Shown here piece after piece: positions 42,684 through 54,938 of a stretch of 64,000 nt of DNA. The notes below the pieces were generated by a model that saw only the letters and a list, made by a program, of their open reading frames with translations, was not told the origin of the DNA and searched no databases. Made by a program: the position numbers and the translations under genes. The DNA comes from Ruminiclostridium hungatei (GTDB taxonomy: Bacteria > Bacillota > Clostridia > Acetivibrionales > DSM-1351). Every line of letters starts with the position of its first letter. Positions within the stretch are counted from its first letter, which is position 1. The stretch spans positions 1-64,000 of the forward strand of contig NZ_MZGX01000010.1 of assembly GCF_002051585.1 (NCBI RefSeq), read 5' to 3'.

Positions 42684-43898
42684 CTATAGTTTTCCGGTTA
42701 TGAACAAATCCATCAGCTTGTGGCCTTCTTCAACAAAAACACCCGTCTTTTTTGCCTCGGCTTCATCATAGCATTCTGCCGCCGACTGCAGTTCCTTGGT
42801 ACTGTCATAAATTATAAAGGGAACCGGCTCGGAGGTATGTGTCCGTAAACTCAAGGGAGTTGGATGGTCGGGAAGCACCAGAACCCTGTAAGCCTTGTGC
42901 TTTTTCAGGCCCTCCAAAAGGGGAGCGACGATTTTTTGGTCAAGCAGTTCAATGGATTTTACCTTGTTTTCAATTTCGTACCTGTGGCCGCATTCATCAG
43001 GAGCCTCAACATGCACGTAAACAAAGTCCTTACCCTTGTCAAGCTCTTCAATTGCGGCATTCGCCTTGCCCAGGAAGTTGGTGTGAATGTTGCCGGTAGC
43101 GCCTTCCACATCAACTGATGCAAGGCCTGCACAAAGGCCTATGCCCTTAAGCAGATCCACGGCGGAAATCATTGTTCCCGATTTATCGTATTTCTCGCTG
43201 AAGGAGGTCAAAGCCGGCTTTTTGCCTTCACCCCACAGCCAGATGGAATTGGCTGGACGCAGTCCTCTCGCTTTTCTGGACTGGTTAACCGGGTGATCCT
43301 TTAAAATGCCATAGCTTTTTTCCATCATTTCCAGCAGAACTCCTGACTCCTCCTTTGGAAGATACTCTGTCACTTTTTTCTCCAGTATATCGTGGGGGGG
43401 AGTGCAGCCCAGACCTGTCCTGCCATTGCTCCAAACCATGCAGTGCCTGTAGCTTATTCCGGGATAAAAAATCATACTGTCACTTTTAAGTACTTCGTTA
43501 ACAGCCTCTATGAGCACTTTTGCCTCTTCGGTAGAAATTTCATCCGAACTGTAGTCAATCATGGTCTTATGTGCATAGACCGGCTCGTCCTCAGAGAGAT
43601 AAACCAGATTACAGCGGAGGGCCACATCTGTGGGAAGGAGCTGGATGCCCATACTGACAGCCTCCAGAGGAGAACGACCGGTATAGTATATTTCGGGGCT
43701 GTAGCCCATAACTGAAAGGTTGGCGGCATCACTTCCCGGAGGGATTCCCTCCGGAATTGTCTTAACCAGGCCTACAGTGCCTTTCTTTGCCAGCATGTCA
43801 ATGTTTGGCTTTTTTGCATACTGCAGAGGTGTTTTGCCGTCTAATTCCTGCATGGGATAGTCTGCCATACCGTCACCCAATACAACAACATATTTCAT
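42684..43898 (-). CDS. apgM: Cofactor-independent phosphoglycerate mutase (ApgM/archaeal type)
   Basis: A 404-residue enzyme of the alkaline phosphatase superfamily predicted to interconvert 3- and 2-phosphoglycerate. Metal and catalytic motifs: VVVLGDGMADYPM, GSDAANLSVMGY (active-site Ser), VYVHVEAPDECGHR and VLPDHPTP. I start at 43898 (MKYVVVLGDG), six bases after GGAG. It is last in the gltX-glnS-apgM direction, 81 bases downstream of glnS. Confidence 0.9.
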   Translation of the reverse strand: MKYVVVLGDGMADYPMQELDGKTPLQYAKKPNIDMLAKKGTVGLVKTIPEGIPPGSDAANLSVMGYSPEIYYTGRSPLEAVSMGIQLLPTDVALRCNLVYLSEDEPVYAHKTMIDYSSDEISTEEAKVLIEAVNEVLKSDSMIFYPGISYRHCMVWSNGRTGLGCTPPHDILEKKVTEYLPKEESGVLLEMMEKSYGILKDHPVNQSRKARGLRPANSIWLWGEGKKPALTSFSEKYDKSGTMISAVDLLKGIGLCAGLASVDVEGATGNIHTNFLGKANAAIEELDKGKDFVYVHVEAPDECGHRYEIENKVKSIELLDQKIVAPLLEGLKKHKAYRVLVLPDHPTPLSLRTHTSEPVPFIIYDSTKELQSAAECYDEAEAKKTGVFVEEGHKLMDLFITGKL

Positions 43899-43979
43899 AA
43901 TTATCTCCATTCCGGCACAGGCCGGTTACCCTCCTGAGGAAGGCAACTGTACGCAGCCTGCGCCCATTATGACTTTAAA

Positions 43980-45698
43980 TTAACCCTTTGAAGCAACCTT
44001 TGCCCAGGTATCTCTAAGACCCACAGTACGGTTGAAGACCAGCTTTTGTTCAGTTGATTCGCTATCCACACAATAATAGCCCATTCTCAGGAACTGGAAT
44101 CTTTCACCGGGTACAGCCCTTATAAGATCAGGCTCTACCATGCAGCTTTCAAGAATTTCCAGGGAGCCGGGATTGATATTTGACCTGAAGTCCGCTCCAG
44201 CCTCAACATCCTCCGGATCGATTTTCATAAACAAATGGTCGTACAGACGAACCTGGGCCCTTACGGCATGAGATGCGGAAACCCAGTGGAGGGTTCCTTT
44301 AATTTTTCTGCCGTCCGGGGAATTTCCTCCCTTTGACTCAGGATCATAGGTGCATCTCAATTCAAGGATTTCTCCCGTCGCTTCATCCTTTACAGCACTC
44401 TGGCAGGTTATAAAGTAGGTATTCTTCAGACGTACCTCCTTGCCGGGTGCCAGGCGGAAAAACTTATTTGGAGGATTCTCCATAAAGTCGTCCTGTTCAA
44501 TATATATTTCTCTTGAAAAAGGAAGTTTTCTTGTCCCCATCTCAGGATTTTCAGGGTTGTTTTCAACATCAAACCACTCTACCTGACCCTCAGGATAGTT
44601 CTCAATAACAACCTTAAGAGGCCTGAGCACGGCCATGACCCTTGAGGCACTGAAGTTGAGGTCATCCCTTATGCAGTGCTCCAGCAGAGCAAAGTCAACC
44701 ATGCTGTTATTCTTTGCCACGCCTATTTTTTCACAGAAGGTTCTGATGGAGCCGGGCGTATAGCCTCGCCTTCTCAGACCGGAAATAGTGGGCATTCTGG
44801 GATCGTCCCAACCGCTGACATATTTCTCGTTTACCAGTTGCAGAAGCTTTCGCTTGCTCATCTGGGTGTATGCCAGATTCAGCCGTGCAAACTCTATCTG
44901 ACGGGGCTTTGCAGGCAGCCCCACATTTTCTTTCACCCAGTCGTACAGGGGCCTGTGATCTTCAAATTCCAGAGAGCACAGGGAATGAGTTATGTTCTCC
45001 ACAATATCCTCGATAGGGTGTGCATAATCATACATGGGATAGATGCACCACTGGTCACCTGTTCTGTGATGGTGGGCTCTTAAAATTCTGTATATGACCG
45101 GATCCCTCATATTGATATTGGGGGAGGCCATATCAATTTTTGCTCTTAAAACCTTGGAGCCGTCGGCAAATTCACCGTTCTTCATCTTTTGGAACAAATC
45201 CAGATTTTCTTCAATTGACCTGTCTCTGTAAGGGCTGTTCTTACCGGGCTCGGTAAGCGTTCCCCTGTGTTCTCTTATCTGCTCGGGTGTCAGATCGCAC
45301 ACAAAGGCCTTTCCCTCTTGTATAAGCTTTATGGCACAGTCATACATAATGCCGAAATATTCGGATGCATAGTACATATTGTCCCAGTTGAAGCCAAGCC
45401 ATTTTACATCCTCCTGTATGGACTCCACATATTCGACGTCTTCCTTGCTGGGATTTGTATCATCAAAACGGAGATTGCACTTTCCACCGTATTTAAGCGC
45501 TGTTCCGAAATCGATGCAAATAGCCTTGGCATGGCCTATATGCAGATAGCCGTTGGGTTCGGGCGGGAACCTTGTAATAACAGTGTTACCGGGAACTCTT
45601 CCCTCTGCCAGGTCCTCATCTATAAAGTCATAGATAAAGTTCGAGGGAGCGGAATTCTCTATTTCATTTTCTGAACTGTTGATATTTTCATCAGGCAT
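43980..45698 (-). CDS. glnS: Glutaminyl-tRNA synthetase
   Basis: Charges tRNA-Gln with glutamine. 572 residues, with class I signatures HIGH (in [15 protein letters not shown]) and MSKRK ([14 protein letters not shown]), and the GlnRS-type C-terminal beta-barrel domains. It starts after GGAGGT. Most Firmicutes lack GlnRS and rely on GatCAB transamidation, but several clostridia have it. It lies 83 bases downstream of gltX, so the Glu T-box may control both. Confidence 0.96.
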   Translation of the reverse strand: MPDENINSSENEIENSAPSNFIYDFIDEDLAEGRVPGNTVITRFPPEPNGYLHIGHAKAICIDFGTALKYGGKCNLRFDDTNPSKEDVEYVESIQEDVKWLGFNWDNMYYASEYFGIMYDCAIKLIQEGKAFVCDLTPEQIREHRGTLTEPGKNSPYRDRSIEENLDLFQKMKNGEFADGSKVLRAKIDMASPNINMRDPVIYRILRAHHHRTGDQWCIYPMYDYAHPIEDIVENITHSLCSLEFEDHRPLYDWVKENVGLPAKPRQIEFARLNLAYTQMSKRKLLQLVNEKYVSGWDDPRMPTISGLRRRGYTPGSIRTFCEKIGVAKNNSMVDFALLEHCIRDDLNFSASRVMAVLRPLKVVIENYPEGQVEWFDVENNPENPEMGTRKLPFSREIYIEQDDFMENPPNKFFRLAPGKEVRLKNTYFITCQSAVKDEATGEILELRCTYDPESKGGNSPDGRKIKGTLHWVSASHAVRAQVRLYDHLFMKIDPEDVEAGADFRSNINPGSLEILESCMVEPDLIRAVPGERFQFLRMGYYCVDSESTEQKLVFNRTVGLRDTWAKVASKG

Positions 45699-45781
45699 GG
45701 TAATACCTCCATTAAACTCGGTTAATTTATTTGATATTATTTATTACACAGCTATGGGTATTGCAGGCGTTATAAGCCCTG

Positions 45782-47239
45782 TCAGCCCATACTGCCTTTT
45801 AATTTTTCAATACCATTCCTTATTCTTTCAAGAGTCTCGGTTTTCCCCAGGATGTCGGCTATTTCCACAGCTCCGCCAGGAGTGACGGCCTTTCCGGAGA
45901 TGGCGGTTCTTATAGGCCAGAGCATAAGGCTGTTCTTGATGCCAAGGGCTTCAATGTGAGCGAAAAGCTTCTCGTGAAGCACATCAAAGTTCCAGTCCTC
46001 AATGGCCTCCAACACCGGCAATGCAGAATTAAGGCTTTCAAGAGAGTTTTCCAGTGTGGTTTTACTCTTCTTGTGGACATACATCTGAATATCATAGTCC
46101 GGGAGACTGTCAATAAAATCGATGGTTTCCGGAATGGTAGTCAGTACCTCGGTCCTTAACTGCAACAGCTTGCTGAGCTTCAGGGTGTCAATATTCTTAT
46201 TTGTAATCGCTTTTTCATAGTAGGGAAGTGCAAGCCTGTGAAAGTCCTCCACAGGCATTTTTCTGATATATTCACCGTTCATCCAGGTGAGCTTGTTTAT
46301 ATCAAAAATTGCCGGGGACTTGCTTATACCCTCTATATCAAATACCTGCTCCAGCTCTTTAAGGGAGTAGATTTCTCTTGTGTCTCCGGGGCTCCAGCCA
46401 AGCAGCACGACATAGTTTACTATAGCCTCTACAAGATAGCCCATGGCTACCAAATCTTCAAAGGAAGGATCTCCCGCCCTCTTGCTGAGCTTTTGTCCGG
46501 AAGACTTCAATATCAGAGGAACGTGCACATAGGTGGGAATATCCCAGCCATAAGCCTGGTACAAAAGGTTGTATTTGGGGGTTGAGGCCAGGTATTCATT
46601 TCCTCTTACTACATGAGAAATATTCATCTGATGGTCATCTATGACATTGGCAAAGTTATAGGTGGGAAGTCCGTCGGTTTTTATGAGTATCTGGTCATCC
46701 AGCTCGCTGTTGTCAACCGTAATGGTTCCATAAACGGCATCTTCAAAGCTTGTGGTGCCGGTATCGGGCATTTTTTGCCGTATGATATACGGCTCGTTTC
46801 CTGCAAGCTTCCGTTGTATTTCTTCCTTGGTCAGGTTGAGACAGTGGCGGTCATATCTGTGGCCGTGACCGGCAGCATCATGTTCCTCTTTAAGGGCGGA
46901 AAGCCTCTCCTTTGAGCAGAAGCAGTAATATGCCCCACCCAGCTCAACCAGTTTTTTTGCATATTCCAGGTACATGCCCTTTCTTTCGCTCTGGACATAG
47001 GGGCCGTAATCGCCTCCGATATCCGGGCCTTCATCATGCACAAGGCCTGCCAGCTTCAAGGTATTGTAAATAATATCAACGGCACCTTCTACAAAGCGTT
47101 CCTGGTCTGTATCTTCTATTCTTAAAATGAATTTACCATTTTCCTTTTTCGCTATTAAATATTCATACAGTGCAGTCCTTAGGTTTCCGATGTGCATATA
47201 GCCCGTCGGACTTGGGGCAAATCTTGTTCTGGTTTGCAT
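45782..47239 (-). CDS. gltX: Glutamyl-tRNA synthetase
   Basis: Charges tRNA-Glu. 485 residues, normal for bacterial GltX. Class I motifs: [19 protein letters not shown] (HIGN form) and KLSKR ([14 protein letters not shown]). Zinc-site-like YCFCSKERL is present. It starts after GGGAGC and is preceded by a T-box on the same strand. Confidence 0.96.
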   Translation of the reverse strand: MQTRTRFAPSPTGYMHIGNLRTALYEYLIAKKENGKFILRIEDTDQERFVEGAVDIIYNTLKLAGLVHDEGPDIGGDYGPYVQSERKGMYLEYAKKLVELGGAYYCFCSKERLSALKEEHDAAGHGHRYDRHCLNLTKEEIQRKLAGNEPYIIRQKMPDTGTTSFEDAVYGTITVDNSELDDQILIKTDGLPTYNFANVIDDHQMNISHVVRGNEYLASTPKYNLLYQAYGWDIPTYVHVPLILKSSGQKLSKRAGDPSFEDLVAMGYLVEAIVNYVVLLGWSPGDTREIYSLKELEQVFDIEGISKSPAIFDINKLTWMNGEYIRKMPVEDFHRLALPYYEKAITNKNIDTLKLSKLLQLRTEVLTTIPETIDFIDSLPDYDIQMYVHKKSKTTLENSLESLNSALPVLEAIEDWNFDVLHEKLFAHIEALGIKNSLMLWPIRTAISGKAVTPGGAVEIADILGKTETLERIRNGIEKLKGSMG

Positions 47240-47282
47240 ATTGGCCAGCTCCCTTCCAAAATATAGATTGTATTATAAAAAT

Positions 47283-47600
47283 AAAAAACCCTCCGTCCAT
47301 ATGCAGGACGAAAGGTTAACTTCCGCGGTACCACCGTGCTTGGCAAAGCCCACTTTTCTCTGTAACGGGAGTTTAACCGTCAGGCTTACTTCATTTCAGA
47401 ATATCCATCATATATTTTGCTTAATAAATAAAAATATATGTCAATGAATCAAAATGAATTGAAATGTTTCTTCGGCCTGAAGCTCGGATACCTGTTTCCA
47501 TCAGTGTTCATACCGGATTCCCACCACCTCCGGCTCTCTGCAGGTCAATTGCGCTGCAATTGACTTTAAGAACTTAAAGACGTACTTATTATCGTCATTG
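47283..47600 (-). ncRNA. T-box leader of gltX (specifier consistent with GAA)
   Basis: On the minus strand: stem I (GAGAGCCGGAGGTGGTGGGA, then ATGGAAACAGGTATCCGAGC with GAA in the specifier position), the T-box AGCACGGTGGTACCGCGGAA (47321-47340), and a terminator of AACCTTTCGTCC paired with GGACGGAGGGTT (47285-47316) plus T-run. GAA fits glutamate and the downstream gltX. Confidence 0.92.
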
Positions 47601-47718
47601 CTAATAAATTTCGTTTGTTCTCTATTATATTATTTAAATTTGACATGTGTCAAGGTTTTCAGATATTTAATAGTACAAGGCAAAACGCCAGTACAACATT
47701 ATATTGTACTGATTGTTC

Positions 47719-49344
47719 TCATTTCAGCAGATCAAAAATTCCCTGAAGGCCTTTTTCCTTAAAATTTATCATATCCTTAAAGCCCTCCAGTTCGTCCTTC
47801 ACAATATCGTTAAGCAGGCTTTGGCCCAGAACCTCCACAGGAGCCAGGTCATCGGTAAATACGAGCTTTGACTCGGTGACCTCTCTCAAGTTCTTTCCCA
47901 CGTAATTTGAAACTCCCCGCAAGGGATTATCTCCGGCAAATTTTTCAGTATTTGCGTTAAAATTGTTCAGCATATCCTCGTCATTGGAGGCAAAAAGCAA
48001 TAGATTTGTGGTGCCGTCTATATCACAGGTGAAAACCCTGTTCATTACACTTTTTACAGTCTGACTCAAATACCGGTTTATGGGATTGTCACCTTTGGAC
48101 TTCATATTTATATTTAATATTATTACTCCTCCGGGTTTCAGATGCTCCGATACCTTGGTGAAAAACTCCCTTGTAGTCATGTGGAAGGGAATGGTTATAT
48201 CATGATAGGCGTCCACCATGATTACGTCATATTGACTGCAGTTCTCATCCGACAAAAAGGTTCTCCCGTCAGTGGTATATACATTTGCCTCGTCCTGGGA
48301 GGCTCCGAAATATTTTCTGGACAGCTCCACAATTTTTGAGTCAATTTCCACAGCGTCGGTCCTTACATTGCCGTAGTATATTTTAGACTGCTTGGCATAT
48401 GTACCTGTACCGTTGCCAAGAATCAGCAGGTCAAGATTTTTTTCCGCACTGAAATCCTTGATGAATTGGGGTGCCATAAGAGCGTAGTCGTAATAGAGCC
48501 CCGACAGCTTATTATCCTTCCTGTAAACCGACTGGACTCCAAAGGCCACATTTGTTGAGAGGTAAACCGCCCTGTCGTCCTCAGAAACCTGAAGGTAGTT
48601 ATATAAGGATTCATCCTCCACCAGGCAGTCCTTCCAGAAGGCATAGGAATTGGAAATGGGAAGAAAAAGCACAACCAGCAGCAGGATAGAACTGACTATG
48701 AACCTGGCGGGCTTTGTCTTCTTAATTATGAAATAGCTTACGCATATCAGATTCAGTATCAGTGAAAAGAGCAAAAAGGTTTTGTTGGTGCCAATGTAAG
48801 GGATTGTCACAAAGGTGGGTAAAAATGTTCCTATGATACTTCCAATGGTATTCATGGCATAAATTTTGCCTGTGGTCCTGCCGGCATTTTCCAGGTCGGT
48901 CACTCCCAGCTTTACCAGATAGGGTGAAACCATTCCGAGACCTATCAGTGGAACTGAAAAAAGCACAAGGCAGGATATTGCCGTACCTGTCACCAGTAAG
49001 TCATTCGAGAAGAATAAAGCCAGTAAGCCTGTAACTGCCAGTATAACGTATTTTCCGATAAAGGGAATTATGCCGATCCAAATGGCAGCACCCCAGATTA
49101 TCATATAGAGCTTGTTGAGGTTGTTGTTTTTATCCGCCCATCTTCCGCCCAGAATGTTTCCGATGCTTAAGGAAATCATAATAAGCCCGATTATGACTGT
49201 CCAGATAATCTGAGAGGTTCCGAAGGTGGGTGCCAACAATCTTGAAATACTAAGTTCAACAGCCATTACAGACATTCCGCAAAAAAACGAGGTGGCATAC
49301 AAAAGAGTTTTTTTTTCCATTAGTCCTTTTTCCAATCCTTTCAT
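47719..49344 (-). CDS. Membrane protein fused to a spermidine-synthase-like methyltransferase fold
   Basis: A 541-residue protein with about eight membrane helices (residues 10-235, e.g. GLLALFFSNDLLVTGTAISC, GLGMVSPYLVKLGV), then a Rossmann domain like spermidine synthase (LDLLILGNGTGTYAKQSK, VEIDSKIVELSRKYFG, DGRTFL, YDVIMVDAYHD). Such fused proteins are widespread; whether they make polyamines is unclear, since the aminopropyl-transfer residues are not all obvious. An alternative start at 49320 (MEKKTLLYATS) is possible; neither has a good ribosome binding site. Confidence 0.85.
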   Translation of the reverse strand: MKGLEKGLMEKKTLLYATSFFCGMSVMAVELSISRLLAPTFGTSQIIWTVIIGLIMISLSIGNILGGRWADKNNNLNKLYMIIWGAAIWIGIIPFIGKYVILAVTGLLALFFSNDLLVTGTAISCLVLFSVPLIGLGMVSPYLVKLGVTDLENAGRTTGKIYAMNTIGSIIGTFLPTFVTIPYIGTNKTFLLFSLILNLICVSYFIIKKTKPARFIVSSILLLVVLFLPISNSYAFWKDCLVEDESLYNYLQVSEDDRAVYLSTNVAFGVQSVYRKDNKLSGLYYDYALMAPQFIKDFSAEKNLDLLILGNGTGTYAKQSKIYYGNVRTDAVEIDSKIVELSRKYFGASQDEANVYTTDGRTFLSDENCSQYDVIMVDAYHDITIPFHMTTREFFTKVSEHLKPGGVIILNINMKSKGDNPINRYLSQTVKSVMNRVFTCDIDGTTNLLLFASNDEDMLNNFNANTEKFAGDNPLRGVSNYVGKNLREVTESKLVFTDDLAPVEVLGQSLLNDIVKDELEGFKDMINFKEKGLQGIFDLLK

Positions 49345-50772
<1,428 letters not shown>

Positions 50773-50818
50773 TATGACGCTGACGCTCCTATTATAAGAG
50801 TGCCGGCGGAGAAACAGG

Positions 50819-50840
50819 CAAGCCGGCCGAAAGCCGGCTG
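50819..50840 (+). other. Intercistronic hairpin between pta and ackA
   Basis: AGCCGGC and GCCGGCT form a GC-rich hairpin without a following T-run. It may process or attenuate the pta-ackA transcript. Confidence 0.5.
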
Positions 50841-50908
50841 AACTTATTGTAAAAGGGATATTTTTAAAATAAAAGCCAGTAAATAAACATTGGGGAGATG
50901 AAATATAA

Positions 50909-52102
50909 ATGAAGGTTTTAGTTATTAATGCAGGAAGTTCTTCATTGAAATATCAGTTGATAGATATGACAAATGAAGCTGTACTTGCAAAGGGACTTTG
51001 TGACAGGATAGGTATTGAAAACTCATTTATCAAGCAATCAAAAGGGGACGAGGAAGCAGTTGTAATCAGCAAGGTTCTGAAAAACCATAAGGATGCTATT
51101 GAAGCTGTTATCAGTGCTCTCACCGACGATAAGATAGGTGTGATAAAGAGTATGTCGGAAATATCCGCCGTGGGTCACAGGATAGTGCATGGAGGAGAAA
51201 AGTTCAACAGCTCCGCCATAATAAATGAAAATGTAATGGAGGCTGTAAGAGAATGTATTGACATAGCACCGCTGCACAACCCTCCGAATATTATCGGTAT
51301 TGAAGCCTGTCAGCAGATAATGCCCGGAATTCCCATGGTTGGAGTGTTCGATACAACCTTCCACAGCTCCATGCCGGATTATGCGTATCTCTACGCAATA
51401 CCCTACGAGCTGTATCAGAAATACGGCATAAGAAAATATGGTTTCCATGGAACCTCACATAAGTACGTTTCTGAAAGAGCGGCAGAATTGCTTGGAAAGC
51501 CGCTGAGTGAATTAAAGATAATAACCTGCCATCTGGGCAACGGCTCAAGCATTTGTGCTGTTGACAAGGGCAAGTCCATAGACACCTCCATGGGCTTCAC
51601 ACCTTTGCAGGGGCTTGCAATGGGAACCAGAAGCGGTACCATTGACCCTGAGGTTGTGACCTTCCTCATGGAAAAAGAAGATCTTACCGTTAAGGGAGTA
51701 AGCAATCTGCTGAATAAAAAGTCCGGTGTACTTGGAGTTTCAGGAGTGAGCAGCGATTTCAGAGACCTGCATGCCGCCGCCGATGAAGGAAACAAAAGGG
51801 CGGAACTGGCTCTTGAGATATTTGCTTATGGTGTAAAGAAGTTTATAGGTGAATATATAGCGGTTATGAATGGTGTGGATGCAATCGTATTTACCGCAGG
51901 TATCGGTGAAAATAACTCTGTCATAAGGTCTCAGGTGCTTAAGAATATGGACTTCCTGGGAATCAAGATAGATGCGGACAAAAACAAGATCAGAGGCCAG
52001 GAAATAGATGTCAGTACTCCCGATGCTGCAGTGAGAACGCTGGTTATCCCAACAAACGAGGAGCTGGCCATTGCACGGGAGACTCTGAGGCTCTTAAAGT
52101 AG
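50909..52102 (+). CDS. ackA: Acetate kinase
   Basis: Transfers phosphate from acetyl phosphate to ADP. 397 residues, normal length. ASKHA-fold motifs: [62 protein letters not shown] and [13 protein letters not shown]. It starts after GGGGAG, downstream of pta. Confidence 0.98.
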   Translation: MKVLVINAGSSSLKYQLIDMTNEAVLAKGLCDRIGIENSFIKQSKGDEEAVVISKVLKNHKDAIEAVISALTDDKIGVIKSMSEISAVGHRIVHGGEKFNSSAIINENVMEAVRECIDIAPLHNPPNIIGIEACQQIMPGIPMVGVFDTTFHSSMPDYAYLYAIPYELYQKYGIRKYGFHGTSHKYVSERAAELLGKPLSELKIITCHLGNGSSICAVDKGKSIDTSMGFTPLQGLAMGTRSGTIDPEVVTFLMEKEDLTVKGVSNLLNKKSGVLGVSGVSSDFRDLHAAADEGNKRAELALEIFAYGVKKFIGEYIAVMNGVDAIVFTAGIGENNSVIRSQVLKNMDFLGIKIDADKNKIRGQEIDVSTPDAAVRTLVIPTNEELAIARETLRLLK

Positions 52103-52136
52103 TTCCTACATTATTATTGTGATAATTCGTTGCCTG

Positions 52137-52180
52137 GAGCCATATAAAGCATAATTGAGGCTGTATGGCTCTTACTTTTA
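52137..52180 (+). terminator. Terminator of pta-ackA
   Basis: GAGCCATA (52137-52144) pairs with TATGGCTC (52164-52171), followed by TTACTTTTAT. Confidence 0.7.
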
Positions 52181-52467
52181 TAGGGCAGCATTAATTTTTA
52201 CGGAATTAATATAGTAAAATAGATATCAGGCAATACTAGTACAGCATCCGGTAAACAGGGTGCATAAATTTGGAGAAGATTTTTTGGAAATACAAAGCGG
52301 AGGAGTGCGGAATAATTGCTTTATTTCAATCAAGAACAACAAGGTTGTTCTTTTCGACAACGATGTAGTTCAAAAAATATACCCAAATTATGTGCCAGGA
52401 TTTACCGAATGTTGTACCAGTAACAGGATGACTGGAAAAATCAATGCAAATAACCGAAATTGAATTA

Positions 52468-52496
52468 TTGACAAAAGAGGTATTAGTTAGTATAAT
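52468..52496 (+). promoter_or_regulatory. Perfect consensus sigma-A promoter of yceD-rpmF
   Basis: TTGACA (52468-52473), a 17-base spacer, TATAAT (52491-52496), 30 bases before the yceD start. A full consensus suits high expression of a ribosomal protein operon. Confidence 0.88.
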
Positions 52497-52525
52497 ATCA
52501 GTTGTCGGTTTTTAAGAGGTTACTA

Positions 52526-53023
52526 ATGAGAGTAAATGTGTCTGATATTGTTAAAACTGAAGGTGCCGGGCTAGACGTGGATTTTCTTGGCGATCTGCCG
52601 GAATTACGAGAGTATGATACTTCTGTAGAATTCAAGCCTTCATTTAAGTTCGCGGGGCGCATCGTTAATTTGGGTGGCCTGTTAAAGCTAAGTGGTGATC
52701 TTCATTTTGAATTTAATGCAAATTGCCTGAGATGCCTGAAGCAAGTGGATACTGTTTCTGATATCCAGGTGGAAGAGAACTTTGTCGAGGTTTCCAAATC
52801 CGATGATGTGGATGCATATACATTTGAAGGTAATGTTGTGGACATTGATAAGCCGCTTATTGACAACATAATTCTTGCTCTGCCCATGAAAACCATATGT
52901 AGTGATGACTGCAAAGGCTTATGCAGGGTGTGTGGTACCGATTTGAACTTGAAAAATTGTAATTGTGATGAACGCGAAATAGTAGACCCAAGAATGGAAA
53001 TACTTAAAGATTATTTCAAGTAG
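52526..53023 (+). CDS. YceD/DUF177 family protein
   Basis: A 165-residue protein started at ATG 52526, six bases after GAGG. Conserved elements: LRCLKQVD in the middle and a cysteine-rich tail, CSDDCKGLCRVCGTDLNLKN. YceD proteins are encoded next to rpmF across bacteria and are linked to 23S rRNA accumulation. Here rpmF follows by about 100 bases. Confidence 0.92.
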   Translation: MRVNVSDIVKTEGAGLDVDFLGDLPELREYDTSVEFKPSFKFAGRIVNLGGLLKLSGDLHFEFNANCLRCLKQVDTVSDIQVEENFVEVSKSDDVDAYTFEGNVVDIDKPLIDNIILALPMKTICSDDCKGLCRVCGTDLNLKNCNCDEREIVDPRMEILKDYFK

Positions 53024-53127
53024 GTTTCTACTGGAGATAGTTAGATAATAAAGTACGGTTTTCAAGGGACAAGATTTATTGTTTGATTATTTCTTGATGG
53101 TTGCATTATAGTAGGGAGGTGTTATTG

Positions 53128-53310
53128 ATGGCAAATCCAAAGCGTAGATGGTCCAAGGCAAGAACCGGTAAGAGAAGATCCCAGTGGAAGCTGGCATCAC
53201 CAACTCTGGTAAACTGCCCACAGTGTCATGTTTTCAAGCTGCCTCACAGGGTATGTGGTGAATGTGGATATTATGATGGCAAACAGGTAGTTAAAGTAGA
53301 AGCTAAATAA
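53128..53310 (+). CDS. rpmF: 50S ribosomal protein L32
   Basis: 60 residues: MANPKRRWSKARTGKRRSQW, then a zinc ribbon with CPQC and CGEC (four-cysteine C+ form). It starts at ATG 53128 after GGGAGGTG. Co-transcribed with yceD. Confidence 0.97.
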   Translation: MANPKRRWSKARTGKRRSQWKLASPTLVNCPQCHVFKLPHRVCGECGYYDGKQVVKVEAK

Positions 53311-53356
53311 TAATATGTCATTCAGGAACATGCGGAATTAATATTTAATTGTTCCT

Positions 53357-53393
53357 AAAGAGCAGCAGGAGTATTCTTGCTGCTCTTTGATTT
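53357..53393 (+). terminator. Terminator of yceD-rpmF
   Basis: AAAGAGCAGCA and TGCTGCTCTTT form a long stem (53357-53388) with a short T-rich tail. Confidence 0.75.
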
Positions 53394-53563
53394 GTCCGTA
53401 CAACCACCGGTCGGCACGGCTGTGCTGACCGCGGGCAAAACAATACTGACAAAAGCATTTAAAAAAGCATAAATGTACAGGAATCAACTGAATCATGCGT
53501 ATAAACGGCTTGTTCCGGGAGGAAACTGTTTATACCGACAAAACAGGTGGGAAGGTGCTTTAC

Positions 53564-54883
53564 TTGAGCAAAAACAGGATTAAAATTTGTATGGTGCAGC
53601 CCGGAAGCATAGCAGAGGAAGCCGGTGTTGAAGCCGGAGATTTTCTGATGGCTATTAATAATAAAAGTATAAAGGATGTCTTTGACTACAGGTACTACCA
53701 GGCATCGGAAGAGCTGCTTCTGGAAATTGAGAAGTCCCATGGAGAGATATGGGAGATTGAAATAGATAAGGACGAAAATGAAGAGTTGGGCCTTGAATTT
53801 GAGGATTCTCTTATTGATGGAGCTAAAAGCTGCACCAACAAATGTATTTTTTGTTTTATAGACCAGCTTCCCAAGGGTATGCGTGAAACGGTTTATTTTA
53901 AAGATGACGATTCCCGCCTGTCTTTTCTTACCGGGAATTATGTCACATTGACGAATATAAAGAAGGATGAGCTGAAGCGCATCATACACTACAGGATGTC
54001 ACCCATAAATGTCTCTGTGCACACTACCAATCCGGACCTGCGAAGGTTTATGCTTGGAAACAGGTTCGCAGGGGATGTGCTGGACAAGATAAGAATGCTG
54101 ACAGACAACGGCATAGAAGTAAACTGCCAGATAGTCCTTTGCAGGAACATCAATGACAGTGAGGAGCTGGACAGAACCATAGCGGACCTCTCCGCCCAGG
54201 CTCCCGGAATTGGCAGCATTTCAATCGTGCCGGTGGGTATAAGCAGGCACAGGGAGAATTTGTTTGATTTGGTTCCCTTTGATAAGGATAGCAGCTTCAA
54301 GGTCATAGAGCAGGTACATAGGTGGCAGGCCAGGCTGTTGAAGGAAAAGGGCACCAGGCTTGTATACCTCTCGGATGAGTTCTACATCAATGCACAGGTT
54401 GAATTACCCAGGTTCAAGGATTACGAAGGCTTTCCCCAGATTGAAAACGGAGTTGGGATGGTAGCCGTGTTGAAAAAGGAAGTTATGGACACCCTGAGGC
54501 ATATAAAGGGCGGTACCTTATCTGAAAAAAGGCATATAAGTATTGCCACGGGTAGACTTGTTAAAAAAATTATATTACAATTGGTAGAAGAAATAAAATC
54601 CAAATTTCACGGTTTGGAAGTTGAAGTCTATGATATTGAAAACAATTTTTTCGGGCCTCATGTTACTGTGTCCGGCCTTCTCACCGGGCAGGATATTGCG
54701 GCACAGCTCACAGGCAGGCTGCTGGGCCAGGAACTCCTCATCAGCAGAAGCATGCTGAGGGCGGGCGAGGAAGTGCTGCTGGACGACTATACTGTCCGAC
54801 AGCTTGAAGGTGAACTTGGGGTGAAAATCCGGATAGTTGACAGCGGCGGAGAGAATTTTGTAAATGCATTGATTGGTAAATGA
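53564..54883 (+). CDS. DUF512 protein: PDZ-like plus radical-SAM-like domains
   Basis: About 439 residues if started at TTG 53564 (MSKNRIKICMVQPGSIAEEA), six bases after AAGGTG. An in-frame ATG at 53495 would add 23 residues unlike the family's usual start. Order: PDZ-like domain (GSIAEEAGVEAGDFLMAINN), then a radical-SAM-like core with CTNKCIFCFIDQLPKG (CxxxCxxC cluster motif) and the DUF512 domain with ISIATGRLVKKIILQL and FFGPHVTVSGLLTGQDI. This family usually lies just upstream of der in clostridia, as here. Biochemical function unknown. Confidence 0.9.
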   Translation: MSKNRIKICMVQPGSIAEEAGVEAGDFLMAINNKSIKDVFDYRYYQASEELLLEIEKSHGEIWEIEIDKDENEELGLEFEDSLIDGAKSCTNKCIFCFIDQLPKGMRETVYFKDDDSRLSFLTGNYVTLTNIKKDELKRIIHYRMSPINVSVHTTNPDLRRFMLGNRFAGDVLDKIRMLTDNGIEVNCQIVLCRNINDSEELDRTIADLSAQAPGIGSISIVPVGISRHRENLFDLVPFDKDSSFKVIEQVHRWQARLLKEKGTRLVYLSDEFYINAQVELPRFKDYEGFPQIENGVGMVAVLKKEVMDTLRHIKGGTLSEKRHISIATGRLVKKIILQLVEEIKSKFHGLEVEVYDIENNFFGPHVTVSGLLTGQDIAAQLTGRLLGQELLISRSMLRAGEEVLLDDYTVRQLEGELGVKIRIVDSGGENFVNALIGK

Positions 54884-54938
54884 GGCTAATAATAATAGAA
54901 AGAAAGCTAAGCTGTTTTAAAAACACGGAGGTGTAATT

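Noticed and set aside
52260-52463. 67-codon frame between ackA and yceD
   Set aside because: GTG start without a usable ribosome binding site, no recognisable domain; the stretch mainly leads to the yceD promoter.
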